From: Fuerstiella sp.
GTDB taxonomy: Bacteria > Planctomycetota > Planctomycetia > Planctomycetales > Planctomycetaceae
Direction: 5' to 3'
Assembly: GCA_014238335.1 (NCBI GenBank)
Contig: JABABI010000037.1
Span: 1 to 64,000 of the forward strand
Length of the DNA stretch: 64,000 nt
Shown in pieces: positions 8,049-17,472 of the stretch. The position numbers and the translations under genes were made by a program. Position 1 is the stretch's first letter; every line of letters starts with the position of its first letter. The notes beneath the pieces were generated by a model, which searched no databases, had not been told where the DNA came from, and saw only the letters and a program-made list of their open reading frames with translations.

Positions 8049-9596
8049 TTAGAAGATGGGGCCGGGAAACCAGGGGCAGAATTCTTCGTCCCCGATGCCC
8101 TGAGATTCGCTTAATGTCTGCTGTCCACTGGCGGTGGCAATGATGCGTTCGAAGATCTGCTCACCGACCTCTTCGATGCTGCTGCCGTCCAGAATCACTC
8201 CTGCATTAATGTCCATGTCATCTTTCATACGGTTGAACATCGGCGTGTTTGTGGCCACTTTGATCGTTGGCGATGGTTTGCAGCCGAAGCAGCTGCCACG
8301 ACCTGTCGTGAAGACAACAACCTGAGCACCGCTGGCGACCTTTCCCGTGATCGACGCCGGGTCGAACCCCGGACTGTCCATGATGACGAATCCTTTTTCC
8401 GTAATCGGTTCCGCGTATTGGTACACCGCACGCAGCGGAGACGTTCCACCTTTGGACACGGCACCGAGAGACTTTTCGAAAATGGTTGTCAGTCCGCCGT
8501 TCTTGTTTCCAACAGACGGGTTGTTATCGATGGAGGCGTCGTATCTTCTGGCGTAGTCTTCCCACCAGCGAATTCGTTCCAGCAATTGTTCGCCCACTTC
8601 CGGAGTAATCGCTCGCGGAGTCAGCAGATGTTCTGCGCCGTACAATTCGGTCGTTTCTGAAAGTATGGTTGTGGCGCCGTGGGCGACCAGCAGGTCACTG
8701 GCGACGCCCACCGCCGGATTTGCGGTGATGCCGCTGTTGCCGTCGCTGCCACCGCATTCCATCGCAATTTTCAGCTCACTGACCGGGATCGATTCACGGG
8801 TGACATCGTTGGCCAGTGGCAGCAGGTCTCGCAGAACACCAACGGCTTTGTTGACGGTTTTTCGAACGCCGCCGACTTCCTGTATGTTCAGTACCATCGG
8901 CAGCGGTTCATCGGGTTCCCTGATGCCGCCCAGCTGAACCAGACCGTGATCCCGTTCCAGCAGAGTGGCCTGAGCCGTTTCACACCCCAGACCCAGCACA
9001 ATGCAGGCGACGATGTTTGGATGTTTTGCAAAACCGGCCATGGTACGGTTCAGCTGCTTATGGTCGTCACTGTTGAACGCCAGCGCACAGCCTTCCTTGT
9101 GAACGAATGCCACCACTCCGTCGATGTTGGGGTATGCGGACAGATCGGTTTCCGTCAGTTCCTTGGCGACGTATTTTGCGGTTGTCGCGGAACAGTTCAC
9201 CGTGCTAATGACAGCGACGTAGTTTCGAGTTCCGGCTGATCCATTCGGACGCCGGTATCCGTCAAAGAAACGTTCACGGGTCGGTTTCGGTGGTTCGTGC
9301 AGTTCGGTGGAAAATGCGTAGTTCAGACCGGGTTTTGTTGCCTGCACATTATGAACGTGCACCCAGTCGCCGATGCCGATGTTTGACGAGGCATAGCCGA
9401 TCACCTGGCCGTACTTAACAATCGCAGCGCCTTGGTCGATCTGCGAGATCGCGATCTTGTGGCCGGGAGGTATGGAGGCGAGCGCAGTCAGCGTTCTGTC
9501 GCCTGACGGCACGGCGCTGCCTTTGCTCAGATACTCTTTGGCAACGGCAACGTTGTCGTTGGGATGCAGGAGCAGCAGGCTGTTTGAACTGGTCAA
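8049..9596 (-). CDS. uxaA: Altronate/galactarate dehydratase family (UxaA-type)
   Basis: 515 residues, full length for the family: N-terminal SAF domain (residues about 10-95), then the dehydratase core with GYRRPNGSAGTRNYVAVIST, FVHKEGCAL and GLGCET. C-terminal motifs are MECGGSDGNSGITANPAVG, MDSPGFDPASITG and TTGRGSCFGCKP. UxaA dehydrates D-altronate to 2-keto-3-deoxygluconate in hexuronate catabolism, with iron or manganese. GarD (galactarate) has the same two-domain build and cannot be excluded. No other uronate genes are next to it. Likely cytoplasmic and monocistronic. A weak hairpin, CCGACTTCGTCGG on the minus strand directly after the stop, may terminate it. Confidence 0.88.
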   Translation of the reverse strand: MTSSNSLLLLHPNDNVAVAKEYLSKGSAVPSGDRTLTALASIPPGHKIAISQIDQGAAIVKYGQVIGYASSNIGIGDWVHVHNVQATKPGLNYAFSTELHEPPKPTRERFFDGYRRPNGSAGTRNYVAVISTVNCSATTAKYVAKELTETDLSAYPNIDGVVAFVHKEGCALAFNSDDHKQLNRTMAGFAKHPNIVACIVLGLGCETAQATLLERDHGLVQLGGIREPDEPLPMVLNIQEVGGVRKTVNKAVGVLRDLLPLANDVTRESIPVSELKIAMECGGSDGNSGITANPAVGVASDLLVAHGATTILSETTELYGAEHLLTPRAITPEVGEQLLERIRWWEDYARRYDASIDNNPSVGNKNGGLTTIFEKSLGAVSKGGTSPLRAVYQYAEPITEKGFVIMDSPGFDPASITGKVASGAQVVVFTTGRGSCFGCKPSPTIKVATNTPMFNRMKDDMDINAGVILDGSSIEEVGEQIFERIIATASGQQTLSESQGIGDEEFCPWFPGPIF

Positions 9597-9713
9597 TGAT
9601 TTTCTTCCGTTCGATGGATCGTCCCGGTACGTCGTCCCGGCATCGCGCTGCGGAAGACGTCACTTTGTTATGTTCCCGTACTTACTCTTCACTGCCAAGT
9701 AATCGGTCGTGAG

Positions 9714-9733
9714 TTTTCCGGGCGTCCGGAAAA
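9714..9733. repeat. Perfect inverted repeat
   Basis: TTTTCCGG-gcgt-CCGGAAAA, 8-bp arms, between uxaA and the TPR-peptidase gene. It sits downstream of the TPR gene, but no T-run follows on the minus strand, so terminator function is uncertain. Confidence 0.4.
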
Positions 9734-9846
9734 ACCGCAGATTCTTCCCGGCATGTTTCCGTCAGACGGGAAGAGATACTCACCAGAGCAGCCCTGCACA
9801 CCGTCGGTGCACGTGCTGAAGGAGAAGCGTCCGTCGGGTGAAGGCG

Positions 9847-12363
9847 TCAATGGACCTCTGGTTCTGTGTCGGTTAGGTCCAGCAGCAGTTTGTGCGCCGC
9901 CCGGTAGCGTGGGGCCTGTTCCAGTGACAGCAGTACATGGCGTCTGGACTGTTCTGCGTTCTGACTTTTCAGAATTTGCGCAATCAGAAAGTGCGTCCGC
10001 GCGGCGTCAGCAGGTTCCAGTTCCAGGAGCCCCGTCAGAACGTCGACTGCCAGATTGTCGTCCTTTGTCGACGAGGCAACCACGTTGAGCTGTCTTAGCA
10101 CGCCCGGCTGCAGGGGGTCGATGGCCATGACAAGCCGACCGGTAGTGAGTGCCTGGGGCCATTGTTTCGCTGTCACCTGCAGCGATAATAATTCGACCGC
10201 GGCTTCCAGGTCATCGCCCGACCGTTGCAGATGTTCGGCCAGTACGGCCGCCTGTTGATCTGCTTTTTCCTGTCTCTTGTAGACCTCTGCCAGAATTTTT
10301 CGGCCGCCGTTCGCGCTGGTGTCTTCCGGAAACAGTTTAATCAGTTCCAGCAGCTTGGTTTCAGCAGAATCCAGTTCGCCGGCTCGAATCAGAGCTGCAG
10401 CTGCGGTCAGTCCTGCCGTATAGTGACGAGGATTCTGCTGCAGAGCTTCCAGATCGAGTTTGTGCTCACCGTCTGTTTCAATCGCAAACTCCACGTCCTT
10501 TGCATAGCTGTTGGCAAGGCCGGTCAGATATTCGGCAAAGGCGGTATCCAGCTCTGCCAGCCCTCCGGCGCGCCGTTCCAGTGCATCGTTGATGATAAAT
10601 CCGTTCTCGAGATCGTTCAGAATGAGGACCAGGGCCTCAAATCCGTGCTGTTCGACAATGAACTCCACGACCATGGATGATTCGTAGTACGCGAAGTTCA
10701 GATCTTCGCCGGATTCAGCATGCAGAAACGCACTGCTGAGCTGACTGACGGGCGTCACGTTGCCCGCCTTGACGCGTTCACGAAATCCGGGTGTCATCGA
10801 TTGCCCCCAGCGAACGTCCGTGCGGCGTTCTTCGTAGACCGATATGCCTTCACTCAGCCATCTTGGAATTCTGTTGTCCGTCATCTGTAGCGTGATGACG
10901 TGACAGAACTCATGCCACAGGACAGACTCCCAGTTGCTGGGACTGTTTCGCTGCGACGCCGGGCTGTTGGCGGTAATCAGTTTTCCAAAGCAGACGCCCA
11001 GAAATCCAGCGACGTCCGGGATGCCAAAAGTTCTGACCGCAAAATCATCTGGGCGATCAAAGATTTCGACCACGACCGGTTCTGGCGGTGTGTAACCGTA
11101 GCGTTCTGATAATGCATCAAAGGCACGGTTCAGCAGGGCTTCGACTCGGCCGCCGTACACGATGGCTTCCTGGCGATTCATGCGAATGATGAAACGTTCG
11201 CTGGTCAGAGTTTGAAAGTCGTCCAGGCTGTCCTTTAACTGCATCAGGTTAAACAGCGCCGTGCTGTAGGTGTCCTGTTTCTGAGCTGCTTCCGCCATCT
11301 GCCAGCCGGCTTCGTCCCGGCCCAATCGCAGCAGATCCTGGCAAAGTTGAGTTTTCGCGGGTACGAACAACGGATCAATTGACATTGCCACCAGCTGATA
11401 CGCGGCACCTTCCGAAAAACGATACTTGCGAGACAGTTTTTCTCCGATGATGTGGTCAACGACGGGCGAGGCATCTGAAAAAGCGAGTGCCCGACTGCGG
11501 CTTCTGGCTTCTTCGATCGGCTGATTTCGCAAATGGTGAATGACCGCCTGCAGGGCATGAGCCGTGGGGTGCCATGGATTGATCTTGTGAATTTTGGCGA
11601 GTGTTTCTGCAGCATCGACATAATCTTCGGCATCGATCTGCCGTTCCGCGAGCTTCTGCAGCACCTTCACGTAGTTGGGATTGATGGTCAGAATCTGCTG
11701 AAACAGGGCCGAGGCTTCCTGGGCGGACGCGGACGCAATTGATTCGGCCAGCAGGAACAGCACGTCCGGATTGTCGGGGAACTGTTTCGCTGCGGGTTGC
11801 ATGACCTCAGCGGCCAGTGCCATGTCGCCTTTATCGATGGCCAGCTGAGCTGCGGCGATGAATCCATCCGGTCGGGATTCGTAATTTCTTGTCGCACGGT
11901 CAAAGAAGCCTTCCAGCACATCTTTCGGATCGGCTCCCAGTTTAATGGCTGCCTGGCCGAGGGAGACAAGGTCATCTGCGTCGGTATATCGCCAGGGGGC
12001 GCCAGTGGCCAGCTGATTGATTTCATCGAGCATGCGCTCCGATTTCTGACGATCTCCCAGCAGCAGAGCTGTCTCGTACGCCAGCATACGCAGCCGAATG
12101 CTCCACGAATATCGAACGATACCGGCGTCGATCGTCGCACCCGCCTGCAGATATCGTCCCAGTTCCAGTTCGGCGGTGGCTTTCAGGATTGGCCACTCCT
12201 CGCCGTACCGTCGGCCTTCAATCTGTTCCGTTGCTGCGTCCAGGCACTGTACGTAGCTGCCCACGCGAAGCATTTCCTGGCATTCCGAGATCGTAGCGGC
12301 CTGAATGGGCTGGGTTAAACACCCCAAAACCGCCGCCAGCAGCATCTTCGCATTCATAAACAC
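9847..12363 (-). CDS. Secreted TPR protein with MA-like metallopeptidase domain
   Basis: 838 residues with an N-terminal signal peptide (MLLAAVLGCLTQPIQA). TPR-like helical repeats fill the N-terminal half and the C-terminal quarter. Between them, residues about 400-600 form a zinc-peptidase module with WHEFCHVITLQ (HExxH at about 484-488) and downstream RWLSEGISVYEE, the glutamate motif of gluzincins and the 'peptidase MA-like' family. Proteins of this architecture are frequent in planctomycetes and predicted to act in the cell envelope; substrate unknown. The metal ligands H, E, H and the distal E are all present, so activity is plausible. Transcribed alone on the minus strand. Confidence 0.85.
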   Translation of the reverse strand: MFMNAKMLLAAVLGCLTQPIQAATISECQEMLRVGSYVQCLDAATEQIEGRRYGEEWPILKATAELELGRYLQAGATIDAGIVRYSWSIRLRMLAYETALLLGDRQKSERMLDEINQLATGAPWRYTDADDLVSLGQAAIKLGADPKDVLEGFFDRATRNYESRPDGFIAAAQLAIDKGDMALAAEVMQPAAKQFPDNPDVLFLLAESIASASAQEASALFQQILTINPNYVKVLQKLAERQIDAEDYVDAAETLAKIHKINPWHPTAHALQAVIHHLRNQPIEEARSRSRALAFSDASPVVDHIIGEKLSRKYRFSEGAAYQLVAMSIDPLFVPAKTQLCQDLLRLGRDEAGWQMAEAAQKQDTYSTALFNLMQLKDSLDDFQTLTSERFIIRMNRQEAIVYGGRVEALLNRAFDALSERYGYTPPEPVVVEIFDRPDDFAVRTFGIPDVAGFLGVCFGKLITANSPASQRNSPSNWESVLWHEFCHVITLQMTDNRIPRWLSEGISVYEERRTDVRWGQSMTPGFRERVKAGNVTPVSQLSSAFLHAESGEDLNFAYYESSMVVEFIVEQHGFEALVLILNDLENGFIINDALERRAGGLAELDTAFAEYLTGLANSYAKDVEFAIETDGEHKLDLEALQQNPRHYTAGLTAAAALIRAGELDSAETKLLELIKLFPEDTSANGGRKILAEVYKRQEKADQQAAVLAEHLQRSGDDLEAAVELLSLQVTAKQWPQALTTGRLVMAIDPLQPGVLRQLNVVASSTKDDNLAVDVLTGLLELEPADAARTHFLIAQILKSQNAEQSRRHVLLSLEQAPRYRAAHKLLLDLTDTEPEVH

Positions 12364-12752
12364 GCTTTCCGGATGTCGGTATGCAGGCCTGTGAACAACG
12401 TTGTTTCGCCGGTCCTTTGTCCGGCACGGTTAGCCGATCAGGAATCCGGATTGAAAGAGTAGCATCAATTGTCGGGAATAGAAGTGCGGATCTCCAAACA
12501 TGACAGTCACGCGGGATACTACGGACAATCCGTCAGCGGTACACGCAATCCTCGCGCCCCAACTGCAGGAAATCTCTGACAGAACCGATACGAACAGCAG
12601 AGGACATTGTCGCGTATGGAGATGCGTGGTTCTTTGCTGACGGAAGAATGCACTGGTCCGGCCGACTGATTTCGTACTCCGTTTATTTTCAGGTCAACAG
12701 TTCGTGGGTGGCACAAAGTGCCTCAAAACTATCCTGCTGGAAACTTCTCCCG
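12364..12752. other. Divergent intergenic region
   Basis: Lies between the minus-strand TPR gene and the plus-strand CBS gene. It should hold both promoters; no clear operator, RNA or small gene was seen. Confidence 0.4.
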
Positions 12753-13265
12753 ATGCAGCAGCTTCCCGTGTCTGAACTCATGCGGAATTGTTCTCATGCG
12801 GTCGTTTCGGAAACGATACGACTGCGTGATGCCGCTGAGCTTCTTGTGACCAATGGTTTTTCCGTTTTGGTGGCCCAAAATGACTCCGGGCAGTTGGTCG
12901 GTGTGATTCCGGAATCAGCCGTCATTCGTGAACTGCTGGCAACAAGCAGCCGCGAAGCCAGCGTGTCTCGGATTCTGTCTCGACATGTGGAATCCGTTCG
13001 GCAGGATGCGAATATTGGTGGGATCTTGCACCTTTTTCGCTCATCCTGCCATGAAGTTATCCCTGTGCTTGACTTGGCGGGAGAAATTGTCGGTTTGCTG
13101 CATCGGCATGACATCGTCAGGATGTTGCTGAGTGACGCCGTTAAACCCGATACTGGGAAGAACTCTGGCGGTGCGTTACCCGATGGCTATAAGCCTCATT
13201 TCGTGAACCGCAAGGGGCTGCCGGCAAATGGTGAGAAAAAGCAGCCACCGGGCTCTGCCGGGTGA
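12753..13265 (+). CDS. CBS-domain pair protein
   Basis: 170 residues from ATG 12753 (MQQLPVSELM). The longer reading from 12648 adds a segment with no domain support. Two CBS motifs are visible: residues about 8-65 (VSETIRLRDAAELLVTNGFS, then GQLVGVIPESAVIREL) and 72-130 (VESVRQDANIGGILHLF, then GEIVGLLHRHDIVRML). Together they would form a Bateman module that binds adenine nucleotides. The C-terminal ~35 residues are polar and low complexity (ANGEKKQPPGSAG). No effector domain is attached, so it is probably a stand-alone sensor or partner subunit. The neighbouring glnII is too far away to imply coupling. Confidence 0.8.
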   Translation: MQQLPVSELMRNCSHAVVSETIRLRDAAELLVTNGFSVLVAQNDSGQLVGVIPESAVIRELLATSSREASVSRILSRHVESVRQDANIGGILHLFRSSCHEVIPVLDLAGEIVGLLHRHDIVRMLLSDAVKPDTGKNSGGALPDGYKPHFVNRKGLPANGEKKQPPGSAG

Positions 13266-13905
13266 TTGCCGCACGCTGTCGGAAGCCGGCCTTTCTTAGC
13301 TCGTCCCGCACCAAACGCCACAGCCCGGCCGACTTCCAGGTGCCATGCTGGGAGCTGGATTTCTCTTTAGCAAATCCGCCTTTTGTTGCATCACCTTCGG
13401 AATCAGCGAAAGCTGGCGTCGACCGTCGTGAATTCACTGTGGCCGCTCGAAGGGGCTGAGGAAGTGATTTGCTTAGGTCTTCCTGGTTGGGCCTCGGTCC
13501 CGTTTGAGGCTGAATCAGCCGGCATGGCTTGCCAAAACCGCCTCGCCCACCACCATACGGAGCCGCGATTTCTGAATCCGAATTCGCCCCGGTTACTTTG
13601 TTTGGCACACTGTATGCGGTATACCGGTCATCAGAAGGTTGGTGACGAAACAGGTCCGTCAGCCTGCTGAAGGATTCAGCAAAAGTGCTTATACTGCGAG
13701 CAGACAAGAAGCGGTGCGCTTCATCTTAAGTCTGGCTGCAGGGGGTTGATGAGAATTTCCAGCTTTTTCATACGCGGGCATCAGTGTTTGATGCCGCTCA
13801 TCGCCCTACAGGACGGAAGGCCGAAGCCGCATCAGGCAGAGCACACCGCGAAGCTTCGCGTTGGTTTGTGGCAGTGAAAGTGTAATTCGGGGGGAGTTAA
13901 CAGGC
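13266..13905. other. Long leader/intergenic region upstream of glnII
   Basis: 640 bases without a credible gene; open frames on both strands lack motifs. It contains the exact 14-bp palindrome CGCGAAGCTTCGCG at 13847-13860, about 46 bases before the glnII ATG, and a strong purine-rich ribosome site before the start. Confidence 0.5.
13847..13860. promoter_or_regulatory. Perfect palindrome upstream of glnII, candidate operator
   Basis: CGCGAAGCTTCGCG reads identically on both strands and lies in the leader of glutamine synthetase. Operator function is inference from position only; a chance HindIII-centred palindrome is the alternative. Confidence 0.3.
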
Positions 13906-14919
13906 ATGGCGAAAGCAAAACTGGAGTACATCTGGCTGGACGGTTACAAGCCGACGCAGAATCTCCGTGGCAAGACTAAGGTTGTCGACAACTTTAGCGG
14001 CAAACTCGAAGACTGCCCGATGTGGGCCTTCGACGGTAGTTCGACTGAGCAGGCTGAAGGTGGATCATCTGACTGCCTTCTGAAACCCGTCGCGTTGTTT
14101 CCGGATCCAGGGCGACTTGGAAACGGATGGCTGGTGATGGCGGAAGTTCTGAACGCTGACGGTTCGGCTCATGAGTCGAATGGTCGGGCCACGATTGACG
14201 ATGGTGACGACGACTTCTGGTTTGGCTTCGAGCAGGAGTACTTCCTGTGGGATCCCGATCACAATCTTCCTCTGGGTTTCCCGCCGGGCGGTTATCCAGG
14301 GCCTCAGGGACCGTATTACTGCTCTGTCGGAGCAAAGAATGCCTATGGTCGTGAGATAGTCGAAGAGCACCTGGAAATGTGCCTTGAAGCGGGCATCAAT
14401 GTGGAAGGCATCAACGGAGAAGTTGCTGCTGGCCAATGGGAGTTTCAGACCTTTGCAAAAGGTGCCGCGCGAGCTGGTGATGAAACGTGGATCGCTCGTT
14501 ACCTGTGCGAACGAACCGCAGAAAAGTACGGTCTGGCCATCAACTGGCACCCCAAACCACTCGGTCCTACCGACTGGAACGGGTCTGGTATGCACGCCAA
14601 CTTTTCCAATTCGACTCTTCGCGAAGCTGGCAACAAGGAAACGTACGACAAGATCTGTCAGGCGTTCGAGCCACGCATCAACGAACACATCAGCGTGTAC
14701 GGTCACGACAACGATAAGCGTCTGACCGGTCTTCACGAAACTCAGGCGATCGACAAGTTCAGCTACGGTGTTTCTGACCGTGGTGCGTCGATCCGAATTC
14801 CGGTTGCGACAGTCGAATCCGGCTGGAAGGGCTGGCTGGAAGATCGTCGTCCGGCATCGAACGCGGATCCATACAAGGTTGCTGCGGAGATCGTTACGAC
14901 GGTCAAAAGTGCTGGCTGA
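13906..14919 (+). CDS. glnII: Glutamine synthetase, eukaryotic-type GSII
   Basis: 337 residues starting MAKAKLEYIWLDGY, preceded by a GGGGGGAG ribosome site. The length and motifs are those of GSII, not the ~470-residue GSI: WAFDGSSTEQAEGG, FWFGFEQEYFLWD, NGEVAAGQWEFQ, NWHPKPLGPTDWNGSGMHAN and DRGASIRIP. It condenses glutamate, ammonia and ATP to glutamine in the cytoplasm. GSII is typical of eukaryotes and occurs in some bacteria (rhizobia, actinomycetes, planctomycetes). GSII lacks the adenylylation Tyr loop of GSI, so control is likely transcriptional; the 14-bp palindrome upstream is a candidate site. A hairpin terminator follows. Confidence 0.95.
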   Translation: MAKAKLEYIWLDGYKPTQNLRGKTKVVDNFSGKLEDCPMWAFDGSSTEQAEGGSSDCLLKPVALFPDPGRLGNGWLVMAEVLNADGSAHESNGRATIDDGDDDFWFGFEQEYFLWDPDHNLPLGFPPGGYPGPQGPYYCSVGAKNAYGREIVEEHLEMCLEAGINVEGINGEVAAGQWEFQTFAKGAARAGDETWIARYLCERTAEKYGLAINWHPKPLGPTDWNGSGMHANFSNSTLREAGNKETYDKICQAFEPRINEHISVYGHDNDKRLTGLHETQAIDKFSYGVSDRGASIRIPVATVESGWKGWLEDRRPASNADPYKVAAEIVTTVKSAG

Positions 14920-15001
14920 CTGACAAAGACGTCCGGAACGCAGGTCGCCATTGTGTGAACAGCCTTCCGGGAGTCATCGACTCGTTCGTCGGTTGCTTCA
15001 T

Positions 15002-15031
15002 GGGCTGCTCGGTGTTTTCCGGGCAGCCCTT
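15002..15031 (+). terminator. Candidate terminator after glnII
   Basis: GGGCTGC (15002-15008) pairs with GCAGCCC (15022-15028), extendable by CGG/CCG, and is followed by TTT. It lies 83 bases after the glnII stop. Confidence 0.5.
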
Positions 15032-15363
15032 TCTGTGCGCTGGAGTATCGTTTCTGGTGCTGGCGAACGAATCCTCGCATTGAAGAGGCTGACGCAGCAA
15101 CTCGTGATGAAGAAGAACTTCGGCACCAGGAGCGTTGTCCTGGCGGATCTGCAGACCGGCAGTTTCCGCCATTTCCTGACCTTTCCCGATCTATCTTCCC
15201 CGGATAACCTTCGTCGCGAGCGACAGTCAGGTGGTCACTACCGCTGACGGTCGACGGAATCCAGATTTTTCCTGCACGACCAACGGAATGGCCGTGCACG
15301 GACCGATGATTGCCGATAACGGAAGAAGTCAGGTCCGGATTCGTTTCTTTGGCAGGGATTGCT
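15032..15363. other. Intergenic, nothing recognised
   Basis: 332 bases between the glnII terminator and the hemolysin-III-like gene. No coding signal or clear repeat is seen. Confidence 0.4.
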
Positions 15364-16017
15364 ATGGCAGAAACAGTGCAGCAAGGCAGCTTGGTCTCCA
15401 ACATTCCGGAGGAGACTTTGAATCAGCTGACTCACGGAGCCGGACTTGCTCTAAGCATCGCGGGTGCCGTGCGACTGCTCACCACCACGGGGACGGACGT
15501 CTACCTGAGAGCAGGTTGCTGGATCTATGCCGTCGCTCTGGTCGTTCTGTACGCTACCTCCACACTGTCGCATTCCTTCGACGCCGATCCTCATCGCACT
15601 CGGTACCGAACTCTGGATCAGATCGCCATTTTTGGTGTGATGGCCGCGACGTACACTCCTGTCAGCCTGTTCGCCTGTCGCGATGGGTGGTGGAACGTGC
15701 CCTTGCTGTTGATCTGGGTGATGGCCGGTGTTGGTGTCTATCTGAAACTTAAGGTCACAAAAACGGAAATGGTTCCGGTCTGGTTCTACGTGACAACAGC
15801 CGCGCTGCCGTTATTCGCCGGCCCGCGACTGATGCAGTATACAGGCGACACCTTTTTTTGGGTTCTGGCAGGCGCCTGCTGCTATCTGCTGGGTGTCGTG
15901 TTTCTGGTGAACGATACACGAGTGCGTTACTTCCACAGCGTGTGGCACGTGCTTGTAATCCTGGGCAGTATCTGTCACTACGTCGTCATCAGCGACTGCG
16001 CCGCACGCGCCGCGTAG
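15364..16017 (+). CDS. Hemolysin III / PAQR family membrane protein
   Basis: 217 residues from ATG 15364; in-frame ATG 15310 would add 18 residues of non-typical sequence. Seven hydrophobic segments and the family motifs are present: NQLTHGAGLALSIAGAV at the N-terminus, ATSTLSHSFDADPHRTRYRT with the His/Asp-containing SxxxH...DH-like core, and FHSVWHVLVILGSICHY at the C-terminus, which supplies the last metal-ligand histidines. PAQR/HlyIII proteins resemble zinc-dependent membrane hydrolases (ceramidase superfamily). The 'hemolysin' name is historical and no toxin role is implied. Transcribed alone; the next gene is convergent. Confidence 0.88.
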   Translation: MAETVQQGSLVSNIPEETLNQLTHGAGLALSIAGAVRLLTTTGTDVYLRAGCWIYAVALVVLYATSTLSHSFDADPHRTRYRTLDQIAIFGVMAATYTPVSLFACRDGWWNVPLLLIWVMAGVGVYLKLKVTKTEMVPVWFYVTTAALPLFAGPRLMQYTGDTFFWVLAGACCYLLGVVFLVNDTRVRYFHSVWHVLVILGSICHYVVISDCAARAA

Positions 16018-16197
16018 TGCAGGATGGTCGTAACCAGGTTCAATCCACCTCTCGGAAATGCATTGCCGCATACCGTTGGTCGACCTCACACGCAACCAGA
16101 CTCTTCGCCTTGCCGATTTGTTTTGATGCCTGCAACCGCCGTGAACAGTCTGTTCAGCTGGGGCGGCCGCCCTGCCGCTCATCTGCGTTCTCTGCCC

Positions 16198-16749
16198 TTA
16201 CATCAAAACGCGTGGCTCGTATTCAAGCAAACCGTCCTTATTAACGCCGACGATGTGCTGTGGCGAAGACAGAACGTAGCCATCGCCGTCCTCGGGAATC
16301 AATCCTGCGAACACCTGCAATCGCAGACGACCTGGCTCGAACTCGATTTCCAAATCGTATTGGTGACCATTGACGGTAGCCACTCTTACTTTCGTCCCAA
16401 CAAGTTGCATTAAACCAGCAACCAGAGGCCCGTCTGGAGAACAATCGTAATCCGAAGTTGCGACGGTCGAGTTGTCACGAAGTACTGTCCATGGTGCACA
16501 CCCCACTGAAAGGACGTATTCCGCATCGAACAGCCGCTGTTCCACGGGAAGACTCGGGTTCTTGATCTGCGTGATTCGTTTGCGCTTTCCACCTATGGAA
16601 AGCGCAAACCTTGATCCGACGCAACCGCCCGCTGAAACGCCCCAACACTCGAGGCCAGCAATCGAATCTAACCACTCTGATACAAGATTATCAATCCCGG
16701 AACATCCTTTGACGGACTGCCTATCTTTGAGGAAGCGGCGGATCACCAT
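16198..16749 (-). CDS. Hypothetical protein, last gene of toxin/immunity-like array
   Basis: 183 residues from ATG 16749, overlapping the end of the preceding gene by 29 bases in a different frame. The true start may be further in, because the first ~25 residues lack character. It is a soluble, beta-rich-looking protein (GSRFALSIGG, TVLRDNSTVAT, VRVATVNGHQYDLEIEFEPG) with no membrane or signal segment. No family is recognised. It is placed last in a minus-strand run of overlapping small genes that follows the repeat protein at 18145-20016. Position, size and acidity would fit an immunity protein, but that is context inference only. Confidence 0.6.
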   Translation of the reverse strand: MVIRRFLKDRQSVKGCSGIDNLVSEWLDSIAGLECWGVSAGGCVGSRFALSIGGKRKRITQIKNPSLPVEQRLFDAEYVLSVGCAPWTVLRDNSTVATSDYDCSPDGPLVAGLMQLVGTKVRVATVNGHQYDLEIEFEPGRLRLQVFAGLIPEDGDGYVLSSPQHIVGVNKDGLLEYEPRVLM

Positions 16750-17077
16750 AGAGCGAGAATACGATGTTTATGTTCGAATGAGCCAATCGTTCCAGCTCAT
16801 TCGAATCAATTCGCAATTCAGTCAGAACCGCAGAACTGTAATCGTCCCAATGTATCGCAACGTCTAATTCCGCTTCGTCGAAACATACAATGGCTTCGAG
16901 TTTCTGCAAAATGTCATCAAGGCGGACCAAATGATTATTCCACATTTCGTCTTCTATCACGGATATGGTCACCCGATTGTTTTGGTGTGATGCCTTCCCA
17001 TCGGAAGACAGTTTGCTAAGCGAATCAATGACCTCAGCGTTAAGATTGCCGACTGTGATTCTAAGAACGCTAAACAC
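16721..17077 (-). CDS. Small protein, divergent DUF4279-like candidate
   Basis: 118 residues from GTG 17077, seven bases after the TGA of the decayed DUF4279 copy. The C-terminal half (ELDVAIHWDD...LERLAHSNINIVFSL) lines up in hydrophobic pattern with the C-terminal half of the intact DUF4279 protein next door (LKVDVFCSYL...LELFTRAGIELCISI), suggesting a distant paralogue. The N-terminal hallmark 'LLGVxPTxTHRKGE' is absent. Soluble, acidic, no signal peptide. In context it would be a third immunity-type gene; the homology is my visual alignment and should be treated as tentative. Confidence 0.6.
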   Translation of the reverse strand: MFSVLRITVGNLNAEVIDSLSKLSSDGKASHQNNRVTISVIEDEMWNNHLVRLDDILQKLEAIVCFDEAELDVAIHWDDYSSAVLTELRIDSNELERLAHSNINIVFSLYGDPPLPQR

Positions 17078-17083
17078 AAAGCA

Positions 17084-17472
17084 TCAGTCCCAAATCGAAA
17101 TACAGAGTTCAATTCCGGCCAGTGTAAACAACTCAAGGGCTTGCGGGGAAAAGTCAAACCCGCCTTGGTTTGGCCAGAATTCGTAGCTGCAATAGACGTC
17201 GATCTTAAGCCCGTCGTCCGCGATCAGGCTTTTAATCTGCTCAACCTTTTCAAGAAACACTCCGCCAATCTGTCGCAGAAGTTCGCCCAGTGTCTCTTCG
17301 TCATCTCCTGATATCTCATATCGTTTGAATATGGCTCCGTAAACTTAGACCGCCGTTCTCCCTTGCGATGCGTGTAGGTGGGTTTCACGCCTAAGAGTGC
17401 TGATATTCGGTCTGGGTCGCGGATGTCTCCAAAAACACGAAAGCTGCACGAGTCCTGCCTCACTTTTTCCAT
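17084..17472 (-). pseudogene. DUF4279 gene, copy 1, inactivated by 10-bp deletion
   Basis: Nearly identical in sequence to the intact DUF4279 gene at 17744-18145. It begins normally (ATG 17472, FRVFGDIRDPDRISALLG, THRKGERRSKFTEPYSND). It then lacks ten bases present in copy 2 (gtacctccac on the plus strand, between gatatctc and atatcg near 17318). The frame is thrown and stops at 17224. The remaining sequence still resembles copy 2 to the ancestral TGA at 17084-17086. The ATG overlaps the preceding tip stop (TGATG), as in copy 2. Confidence 0.85.

Noticed and set aside
13141..13707. 188-codon minus-strand frame before glnII
   Set aside because: No start context, domain or helical/strand pattern, and it overlaps the end of the CBS gene.
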